From positions 1 through 5,213 of the forward strand of contig CAMMKE010000071.1 in NCBI GenBank assembly GCA_946497375.1: a stretch of DNA of 5,213 nucleotides, written 5' to 3'. Shown here in pieces: positions 1 to 5,213 of the stretch. Position numbers and translations under genes: made by a program. A model generated the notes under the pieces. The model worked only from the letters and a program-made list of their open reading frames with translations, did no database searches and was not told where the DNA came from. Origin of the DNA: an uncultured Mycoplasmatota bacterium. Lineage in GTDB: Bacteria; Bacillota_I; Bacilli_A; RF39; UBA660. The number at the start of each line of letters is the position of its first letter. Position 1 is the stretch's first letter.

Positions 1-230
1 CAGATTCAATAACAAGAAAAGAATATTTTAGTTATATAAAAAAAGCAATAAATGAAAACTTAAGTGAACATGAAAGGAATGTTTTAAAATACTATCAACA
101 AAATAAATCATATGAAGAAATAGCAAAAAAATTAAATTGTAAAACTAAATCAGTAGATACAGCAATGACTAGAATAAGAAGAAAAGCTAACAAAATAAAA
201 AAAGAGGCACAAGAAAAAGATAATACATGA
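1..230 (+). CDS. sigH: RNA polymerase sigma factor, C-terminal fragment (SigH-like, region 4)
   Basis: This is a partial gene whose 5' part lies outside the window. The open frame (codons starting at position 3) gives 75 residues and stops at TGA 228-230. The core reads LSEHERNVLKYYQQNKSYEE, then IAKKLNCKTKSVDTAMTRIR and RKA. That is the sigma-70 region 4 helix-turn-helix, which binds the -35 element. The pattern LS..E..VL..Y...KSY.EIA..L....KSVD.A..RIRRK fits SigH of Bacillus and Clostridia, which drives early sporulation and stationary-phase genes, better than a typical ECF sigma factor. The tail KANKIKKEAQEKDNT is Lys/Glu-rich. The gene converges with the large surface-protein gene and ends directly at a shared terminator. 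The sigma region 4 assignment is firm. The SigH identity is inferred from this fragment alone, and another sigma-70-family paralog is possible. Confidence 0.8.
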   Translation, partial: DSITRKEYFSYIKKAINENLSEHERNVLKYYQQNKSYEEIAKKLNCKTKSVDTAMTRIRRKANKIKKEAQEKDNT

Positions 231-269
231 TAAAATCGAGTTTGAATATTCAAACTCGATTTTATTATG
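226..269. terminator. bidirectional intrinsic terminator between convergent genes
   Basis: Positions 230-265 form a perfect 36-nt palindrome (arm AAAATCGAGTTTGA, centre ATAT). Apart from one mismatched pair (229/266, a possible G-U), it extends to 226-269, giving 44 nt. Downstream of each arm the RNA is U-rich: TTTTATTAT on the plus strand and TTTTATCATG on the minus strand. It lies exactly between the sigma-factor stop (228-230) and the surface-protein stop (TAA, 273-271), so it should end both transcripts. The U tracts are short and lie mostly inside the base of the stem, so efficiency may differ between the two directions. Confidence 0.88.
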
Positions 270-270
270 C

Positions 271-3200
271 TTATTCTATTTTAAGTCTTACATATTTTAT
301 AATACTAAATACTAATAATCCAAGAGCGAAAACTATTGCAATTGTTAATATTGTATAATTACCTGTATTAGGTATCTCATCATCACTTGTAGTATCATCA
401 GGAGGTTCAGGCTCAGGCTCAGGCTCAGGTTCTGGTTCAGGGTCAGGGTCAGGAGTAGTATTAGCAGTAATACCTACAGTGTTAGAAGAAGTGTCAGGAA
501 GGTCATCAGCAGAAACAGTAGCAGTATTTGAAATAGTAGTACCATCTTGAGTTATCTCATCAACCATAACACTGAATGAAATAGAGAAGTTTTCGCCAGG
601 TTCTAATGTTTCTCTAACACTAGAAGTAATAGTTTCAATATTAGGATCTCTAACATATTCATCTCCATCTAATTCAACATAAGTAGTGTTTTCAGGAACT
701 GTATCTTTAATTACCACATTATGGGCAGGAGCATCACCATCATTGTAAACAGTAATTGTATAAGTAATTATATCTCCTTCTTTAACAATATCACCATCTT
801 GAATAGAACTTTCTTTAACAACTCTTAAATCAGGCTCAAGAACAGGAGTAGTATTAGCAGTTATGCCTACAGTGTTAGAAGAAGTGTCAGGAAGGTCATC
901 AGCAGAAGCAGTAGCAGTATTTGAAATAGTAGTACCATCTTGAGTTATCTCATCAACCATAACACTGAATGAAATAGAGAAGTTTTCGCCAGGTTCTAAT
1001 GTTTCTCTAACACTAGAAGTAATAGTTTCAATATTAGGATCTCTAACATATTCATCTCCATCTAATTCAACATAAGTAGTGTTTTCAGGAACTGTATCTT
1101 TAATTACCACATTATGGGCAGGAGCATCACCATCATTGTAAACAGTAATTGTATAAGTAATTATATCTCCTTCTTTAACAATATCACCATCTTGAATAGA
1201 ACTTTCTTTAACAACTCTTAAATCAGGCTCAAGAACAGGAGTAGTATTAGCAGTAATACCTACAGTGTTAGAAGAAGTATCAGGTAGGCCATCAGCAGAA
1301 GCAGTAGCAGTATTTGAAATAGTAGTACCATCTTGAGTTATTTCGTCAACCATAACACTAAATGAAACAGAGAAGTTATCACCAGGTTCTAATGTTTCTC
1401 TAACATTAGAAGTAATAGTTGACATATTAGGCATTTCTATATATCCAGTACCATCAAATTCAACATAAATAGTATTTTCAGGAACTGTATCCTTAATTAC
1501 CACATTATGAGCAGGGCCATCCCCATCATTGTAAACAGTAATAGTATAAGTAATTATATCTCCTTCTTGAACAGTAGAACCATCTTGAATAGAACTTTCT
1601 TTAACAACTCTTAAATCAGGTTCAAGAACAGGAGTAGTATTAGCAGTAATACCTACAGTGTTAGAAGAAGTATCAGGTAGACCATCAGCAGAAACGGTAG
1701 CAGTGTTTGAAATAGTAGTACCGTCTTGAGTTATTTCATTAACCATAACCTTAAATGTAGCAGAGAAACTTTCTCCAGGAGCTAATGTTTCTTTAATATC
1801 AGAATTGATAACTGTTATATCAGGATTTTTAATATACTCATCTTCGATTAATTCAATGTAAGTAGTATTTTCAGGAATTGTATCTTTAATCACTACATTT
1901 TTAGCAGTCGTAGAACCATCATTATAAACAGTAATTGTATAAGTAATTATATCTCCTTCTTTAACAGTAGCACCGTTTTGAACAGAACTTTCTTTAACAA
2001 CTCTTAAAATAGGTCCTTCCTCAGTAGATAATCCAATTTTATTAGATTCCGCAGAAGCTTCAATATTATTGTAAGTATAGTAAGCTCCAAAATTCGCAAA
2101 TAGTGAACTATCGTAAGCAACATCTTCAGGAATAGAAAAATTATATTCAAATCGAATTTGTTCACCAACAGCTAATTCATAATTATTTAATACTATCATA
2201 TATGATTTAATGTTAGAAAAATCACTAGGTGAAGTTGTCCAATTATTTTCTGGTAAGCTTACATCATTAGTAGCATCTAAGTTATCAGAGTAGTATATAG
2301 TGATGTTCTCAGCAGGAACACCTGATAACTGAGCTAAGCCACTGGTTAAAATAGTATTTATATTTGTTCCTAAATCAGAATCAGATAGAATATATTTATT
2401 ATTAGTATATGGAATTCTACCTAAAACACATAAATTAGAAACAGGAACAGTATGATTGTTTTGTACAATTAAAGTCATTTTAGGCTCAGCAGCTTCAGCT
2501 GGAATTTGAGCAGTATTATTATCTATTGAGTCTAAGACATCGTTATTATCATTAAAGTTACTTAATTCTGACACACAAAGAAGAGTAGGGTCAGCCACAA
2601 AATCCATTTGTGCATTTGATATACCGCATTCAGATATGCTAGAATCGAATGTCCAAGTATCAGGATTATCATAAGCAGTTACAAGGTCATTAGCATATCG
2701 TAAATATACATCTTTTGTTGATGTAGTTGCAAATTTATCAACATTAACATCAAATTTTAATTGAATAACAGTTTTTGCATTATATATAGCTTTTTGTGTC
2801 CCATTTAATTTAAATAAAAGATGTATTTTATTATCAATTTTTTTCTTTTGAAAACTATTTTCTACAAGTGTCAAATCAGGATTACTTTGTATTACAATGT
2901 TTAAAGTATCAGACATATCTGTTATATATTCGGGAAGTTCAATATCAAAAGTAGGATTACTCCATAAATCAGTAGTAAACTTAGAATTGTCTAATACAAT
3001 ATTCATAGTTACAGGCTGAGAGTCACTTATAGGTTCTAAAGTTGTGTTCTCAATACTTAAAGTTGCATTAGTAGAGGTTTCACTAAAATTGTATGAAATA
3101 GTCAAAGGCTCATCATCATCAACAAAATTACCAGGATCTGATGTATAAGAATGATATGTTTTTACGAGTTCTGACAAATTTTTAAAAGTCTGTAATTCAG

Positions 3201-4806
3201 GGATAGTATAAGGCAAATCAGAACATATTTTTCTTTGTACAGAAACCTGTAAAGTATGATAACTACCTAAAGGTGTACTTGTCTCTAAAATTAATTTTTC
3301 ATTACTTCTTCCAACATTCTCTGGAATTGGAACAGAGTAATAATTAACGTAATTTAAAACACGAGTAGGTGTTGAAGTAGTAATTGTATCTATTAATGTA
3401 TTATCTGCAGTATATATTTTAATAGATCCTGAAGCTCCTAGATAATCAGCAAAACTATCAACAGAAACTAAAACTTCTGTAATAGGAACATAGTTAACAC
3501 CTGAAATATATGAAGGATAGCCTGTTGTATCAGAGTTAAAGTTAGTTTGATTAAATTCTATCCTAGAGGCATGTATATTACCTAGTTCCTCCATAAAAAT
3601 GGTGTAAAGATATCCATAAGAAAGATCATTTAAGTGTTCTCCCATTGTATTAACATATAATGGGGATTTTGATATTGAGCCAGTTTTGTTTCCAATATAA
3701 TTTGTTAAAGTAATAGTATCATCAATAGACTTAGATATATCAATAGTTGAACCATTTGAATATAAAGTCATTGTAGCAGTTAATTTATTTAAAATATCAA
3801 CACCAGTTAAATCAATTAAATCATATGCTTCTTTTGGATAGGTATAAGTTATAATATACTCATCTGAACCTCTTTTAGAAGCAACAACTCCATTACTTTC
3901 TGGGTTTGTAACAGTTATAGTAATCTTACCAGAAGAAGAATCATAAGACCAATTAGAACTATCAAAAACAACATTAGATTCATCTTTACCATTAGTTGCT
4001 ACTGTTTTATTTGCTCTAACTTGAACATCAATAGGTGCAATACCTTCATAAGTAGGTACGTCTACAACAATGTTAGTTTGCTTAACAGGCAATATATTGT
4101 GCTTTCCTGTACTTTCAATTTTAGCATATACAGTAGTTTCCAAAGTAACAGAGGCACCACCACCATCATTATTAGAAACATATTTAGTAGCTCTTTGAGT
4201 TAAATCCATTGTCATATTACCAGTCCAACCAACATTTAAATATATTTCTTTTGAAATATTGGTAGTACTACCATCAGCATCTTGATAAACAGCGGTAAAT
4301 AAAACCTTAGTATCTTTGTTTAAATTAGAAAGTTCAACAGATTCACCAATTTTTGTACTAATTTGTAATCCTCTTCTTGAAATCTGATGTGTTGAAGTAA
4401 GATTTTCAATATTGTTAAACACAATTTTTTGGTTTGTTTCATCAATAGACTGAACATTTTGGATATTACTATAAGGCAAAGTGTAATTAATATTAGGAGT
4501 ATTGCTTAAATCCAAAAATTGAACAGTAGGATTAATTAAAGTACCATTAGTAACACCAATATTTAAATATAGATAAGGGTATTCAGGATTTACATCAGCA
4601 ACAATTGAATGAATTGGATTTTCACTAGAATCCTGGAAATATGCATCAAATGTAACATTAGCATGATTAGTTAAATTATTTTGATTATTAAGATCAACAG
4701 CTAAAATATTGTTTTCAGTTGTTAAAAATAATCCAACAATGCTAGTCAGTAAAATACTTAATACAGCAAGTACTAATAAAAAGTTTCGAAATAGTTTAGT
4801 TTTCAA
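271..4806 (-). CDS. giant LPXTG-type cell-wall-anchored surface protein with four DUF11-type repeats
   Basis: The protein has 1511 residues (about 165 kDa) and is probably an adhesin or other surface stalk protein. Residues 2-7 are basic and 9-28 hydrophobic, a signal peptide with possible cleavage after A36. Residues about 38-930 are Thr/Asn/Ser-rich and beta-like and match no family I can name; about 777-930 look like a degenerate DUF11-type domain. Residues 934-1457 are four tandem 131-residue DUF11-type repeats (LRVVKESS ... GDIITYTITVYNDG ... VVIKDTVPENT ... ISNTATVSAD). A Pro-Asp/Glu spacer (1452-1469), the sorting motif IPNTG (1478-1482), a hydrophobic segment (about 1485-1503) and tail KYVRLKIE follow, as expected for sortase attachment to peptidoglycan. 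The start is TTG at 4806: it has AGGAGGAG 6 nt upstream, an in-frame TAG at 4821-4819 rules out a longer form, and the next in-frame ATG is codon 198. The gene is transcribed alone. The surface location is well supported; the ligand is unknown. Confidence 0.93.
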   Translation of the reverse strand: MKTKLFRNFLLVLAVLSILLTSIVGLFLTTENNILAVDLNNQNNLTNHANVTFDAYFQDSSENPIHSIVADVNPEYPYLYLNIGVTNGTLINPTVQFLDLSNTPNINYTLPYSNIQNVQSIDETNQKIVFNNIENLTSTHQISRRGLQISTKIGESVELSNLNKDTKVLFTAVYQDADGSTTNISKEIYLNVGWTGNMTMDLTQRATKYVSNNDGGGASVTLETTVYAKIESTGKHNILPVKQTNIVVDVPTYEGIAPIDVQVRANKTVATNGKDESNVVFDSSNWSYDSSSGKITITVTNPESNGVVASKRGSDEYIITYTYPKEAYDLIDLTGVDILNKLTATMTLYSNGSTIDISKSIDDTITLTNYIGNKTGSISKSPLYVNTMGEHLNDLSYGYLYTIFMEELGNIHASRIEFNQTNFNSDTTGYPSYISGVNYVPITEVLVSVDSFADYLGASGSIKIYTADNTLIDTITTSTPTRVLNYVNYYSVPIPENVGRSNEKLILETSTPLGSYHTLQVSVQRKICSDLPYTIPELQTFKNLSELVKTYHSYTSDPGNFVDDDEPLTISYNFSETSTNATLSIENTTLEPISDSQPVTMNIVLDNSKFTTDLWSNPTFDIELPEYITDMSDTLNIVIQSNPDLTLVENSFQKKKIDNKIHLLFKLNGTQKAIYNAKTVIQLKFDVNVDKFATTSTKDVYLRYANDLVTAYDNPDTWTFDSSISECGISNAQMDFVADPTLLCVSELSNFNDNNDVLDSIDNNTAQIPAEAAEPKMTLIVQNNHTVPVSNLCVLGRIPYTNNKYILSDSDLGTNINTILTSGLAQLSGVPAENITIYYSDNLDATNDVSLPENNWTTSPSDFSNIKSYMIVLNNYELAVGEQIRFEYNFSIPEDVAYDSSLFANFGAYYTYNNIEASAESNKIGLSTEEGPILRVVKESSVQNGATVKEGDIITYTITVYNDGSTTAKNVVIKDTIPENTTYIELIEDEYIKNPDITVINSDIKETLAPGESFSATFKVMVNEITQDGTTISNTATVSADGLPDTSSNTVGITANTTPVLEPDLRVVKESSIQDGSTVQEGDIITYTITVYNDGDGPAHNVVIKDTVPENTIYVEFDGTGYIEMPNMSTITSNVRETLEPGDNFSVSFSVMVDEITQDGTTISNTATASADGLPDTSSNTVGITANTTPVLEPDLRVVKESSIQDGDIVKEGDIITYTITVYNDGDAPAHNVVIKDTVPENTTYVELDGDEYVRDPNIETITSSVRETLEPGENFSISFSVMVDEITQDGTTISNTATASADDLPDTSSNTVGITANTTPVLEPDLRVVKESSIQDGDIVKEGDIITYTITVYNDGDAPAHNVVIKDTVPENTTYVELDGDEYVRDPNIETITSSVRETLEPGENFSISFSVMVDEITQDGTTISNTATVSADDLPDTSSNTVGITANTTPDPDPEPEPEPEPEPEPPDDTTSDDEIPNTGNYTILTIAIVFALGLLVFSIIKYVRLKIE
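361..375 (-). other. sortase sorting motif IPNTG
   Basis: Codons 1478-1482 read Ile-Pro-Asn-Thr-Gly, a variant of LPXTG with Ile at the first position. It sits nine residues after the acidic Pro spacer and is followed by a hydrophobic stretch (about 1485-1503) and a basic end (K1504, R1507, K1509). This is the complete tripartite cell-wall sorting signal. Sortases cut between Thr and Gly and join the protein to the wall or to a pilin lysine. No sortase gene is in the window. Confidence 0.9.
400..453 (-). repeat. hexanucleotide repeat encoding the Pro-Asp/Glu wall spacer
   Basis: On the plus strand, eight AGGNTC-like hexamers run from 403 to 450 (AGGTTC, three AGGCTC, AGGTTC, TGGTTC, two AGGGTC). 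They encode alternating Pro-Glu and Pro-Asp pairs, within residues 1452-1469. Such Pro-rich acidic stretches lie next to sorting signals in many wall-anchored proteins and are thought to cross the peptidoglycan. Gain or loss of a hexamer would change the spacer by two residues without a frameshift. Confidence 0.9.
436..2007 (-). repeat. four tandem 393-bp coding repeats (131-aa DUF11-type units)
   Basis: The units begin at the LRVVKE codons at 2007, 1614, 1221 and 828 (residues 934, 1065, 1196, 1327). Each is exactly 393 bp, so the frame is kept. By eye, unit 1 is the most divergent (about 74% protein identity to unit 2), units 2 and 3 are about 87% identical, and units 3 and 4 differ by one residue before the final linker (TATA versus TATV). 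In units 1-3 the linker ends TANTTPVLEPD; in unit 4 it runs into the Pro-Asp/Glu spacer. DUF11-type domains are usually Ig-like beta-sandwiches used as rigid stalk modules in surface proteins, so these likely hold the N-terminal region away from the wall. Confidence 0.95.
516..1254 (-). repeat. recently duplicated repeat pair, 346 bp without mismatch
   Basis: Positions 516-861 and 909-1254 match base for base over 346 bp at the 393-bp repeat period. The identity block is bounded by 515 versus 908 (A/G) on one side and 862 versus 1255 (T/A) on the other. It spans most of repeats 4 and 3. Silent sites are identical too, so the cause is recent tandem duplication or gene conversion rather than protein-level selection. 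Confidence 0.93.
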
Positions 4807-4812
4807 GGTAAA

Positions 4813-4820
4813 CTCCTCCT
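4813..4820 (-). promoter_or_regulatory. ribosome binding site that fixes a TTG start
   Basis: The minus strand reads AGGAGGAG, ending 6 nt before the TTG at 4806-4804. It nearly matches the anti-Shine-Dalgarno and is well spaced. No ATG or GTG lies nearby in frame, and an in-frame TAG overlaps its upstream edge (4821-4819), so it decides the start codon. Confidence 0.9.
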
Positions 4821-4843
4821 ATTAATTATAATAATATGAACAT

Positions 4844-4872
4844 ATTGTACTAATAAAAATAAAAGGTGTCAA
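4844..4872 (-). promoter_or_regulatory. sigma-A-type promoter of the surface-protein gene
   Basis: On the minus strand, TTGACA (4872-4867, perfect -35) is followed by a 17-bp spacer and TACAAT (4849-4844, one mismatch to -10). Transcription would start near 4837, giving a leader of about 30 nt with the ribosome binding site in it. T-rich sequence lies upstream of the -35. No operator-like inverted repeat is evident, so from the sequence it looks like a strong housekeeping promoter. Confidence 0.85.
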
Positions 4873-4972
4873 TAATCCTAAAAAAATGGAGAAAAATGCC
4901 AGAAATACTAGAAACTACGGAAATAAAGAGTTCACGAAAAAATAATGAAATATTAAATTTATATTACATTTA

Positions 4973-5001
4973 TTGCATAGTTTAAAAATATAGTGTATAA
5001 T
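4973..5001 (+). promoter_or_regulatory. promoter of the tRNA-Arg gene
   Basis: TTGCAT (4973-4978), a 17-bp spacer and a perfect TATAAT (4996-5001) match a sigma-A-type promoter. Initiation about 7 nt downstream leaves a leader of only a few nucleotides before the tRNA at 5012. It is divergent from the surface-protein promoter, with about 100 bp between the two -35 elements and no feature I recognise in that spacer. Confidence 0.82.
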
Positions 5002-5011
5002 TACAAAAGAT

Positions 5012-5088
5012 GCATTTATAGCTCAGGTGGATAGAGCGCTCCCCTCCTAAGGGAGAGGCCGCTGGTTCGAATCCAGCTAAGTGCACCA
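5012..5088 (+). tRNA. tRNA-Arg(CCT)
   Basis: A complete cloverleaf can be folded. The acceptor stem pairs 5012-5018 (GCATTTA) with 5078-5084 (TAAGTGC) with one G-U. The D stem is GCTC/GAGC (5021-5024/5034-5037). The anticodon stem is CTCCC/GGGAG (5039-5043/5051-5055) around the loop CTCCTAA, with anticodon CCT at 5046-5048, which reads the Arg codon AGG. The T arm is GCTGG-TTCGAAT-CCAGC (5061-5077). The discriminator is A5085 and CCA (5086-5088) is encoded. It has its own promoter and terminator and appears functional. Confidence 0.97.
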
Positions 5089-5095
5089 ACGACGT

Positions 5096-5120
5096 TTCTG
5101 TTCGAACTAATAGAACAGAA
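5096..5120 (+). other. hairpin in the tRNA 3' trailer
   Basis: TTCTGTTC (5096-5103) pairs perfectly with GAACAGAA (5113-5120), an 8-bp stem with a 9-nt loop. It starts 7 nt after the tRNA CCA and ends 7 nt before the terminator stem. No T tract follows, so it is not itself a terminator. It could affect 3' processing or be incidental; the role is unknown. Confidence 0.6.
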
Positions 5121-5127
5121 TTGATAC

Positions 5128-5165
5128 AAAAATCAATCAGAAAATAAAATCTGGTTGATTTTTTT
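5128..5165 (+). terminator. intrinsic terminator of the tRNA-Arg unit
   Basis: AAAAATCAATCAGA (5128-5141) pairs with TCTGGTTGATTTTT (5150-5163) over 14 bp with one U-G wobble and an 8-nt A-rich loop. The 3' arm runs into seven consecutive T residues (5159-5165). This is a standard Rho-independent terminator and shows the tRNA is transcribed alone. Confidence 0.87.
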
Positions 5166-5213
5166 GTTGTATAGGAAAAATCGCAAAATTGGATATAGAA
5201 CAAAGAATAAAAA

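Noticed and set aside
436..2007. CRISPR or other non-coding repeat array
   Set aside because: The 393-bp units are contiguous, keep one reading frame and encode a protein domain; there are no short repeats with unique spacers.
4021..4203. Plus-strand 60-codon open frame
   Set aside because: It lies wholly inside the surface-protein gene in the opposite direction, has no clear ribosome site or promoter, and its product is low-complexity.
4825..4830. TATAAT on the minus strand as the -10 of the surface gene
   Set aside because: It is only a few bases from the ribosome site, so transcription would begin inside the Shine-Dalgarno. The TTGACA/TACAAT pair upstream is much better placed.
4982..5203. 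Minus-strand 73-codon open frame
   Set aside because: It runs antisense through the tRNA-Arg gene and both of its control regions. The LAGFEPAASP-like stretch is the usual false translation of a tRNA complement, and no ribosome site supports it.
5012..5213. tRNA-borne attachment site of an integrated element
   Set aside because: tRNA-Arg genes are common integration targets, but no integrase and no second copy of the tRNA 3' end is present in the window.
5166..5213. Promoter or start of another gene at the right edge
   Set aside because: The 48 bases are AT-rich but show no convincing -35/-10 pair, ribosome site or start codon.

Overview
The window looks like chromosomal DNA from a low-GC, Gram-positive, probably endospore-forming member of the Bacillota (Clostridia-like). 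Three things point that way: AT-rich sequence throughout with AGGAGG-type ribosome binding; a sigma-factor C-terminus resembling the sporulation/transition sigma factor SigH; and a sortase-anchored surface protein with an LPXTG-type tail. The species cannot be named from the sequence.

Layout, left to right. Positions 1-230 hold the 3' end of a plus-strand sigma-factor gene (region 4 only; the rest lies outside the window). A nearly perfect 44-nt inverted repeat (226-269) fills the gap to the next gene and should terminate transcription in both directions. The minus strand from 4806 to 271 is one very large gene for a 1511-residue secreted, cell-wall-anchored protein. It has a signal peptide, about 890 residues of unrecognised beta-rich ectodomain, four head-to-tail 131-residue DUF11-type repeats, a Pro-Asp/Glu spacer, an IPNTG sorting motif, a transmembrane segment and a basic tail. 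It starts at TTG behind a strong Shine-Dalgarno sequence and a near-consensus sigma-A-type promoter. Positions 4807-5011 form a divergent intergenic region with that promoter on the minus strand and a tRNA promoter on the plus strand. A complete tRNA-Arg(CCT) gene with encoded CCA follows (5012-5088), then a small hairpin and an intrinsic terminator (ending about 5165). The last 48 bases hold nothing I can identify.

The three genes are separate transcription units: sigma factor and surface protein converge, surface protein and tRNA diverge. The surface-protein gene is a single-gene unit with its own promoter and terminator, and no sortase or pilin partner is visible. Nothing here amounts to a new multi-gene system. 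The points of most interest are the repeat history of the adhesin (two repeats share a 346-bp stretch with no mismatch), its unclassified 890-residue tip region with four cysteines, its possible isopeptide-locked stalk, and the very compact bidirectional terminator.
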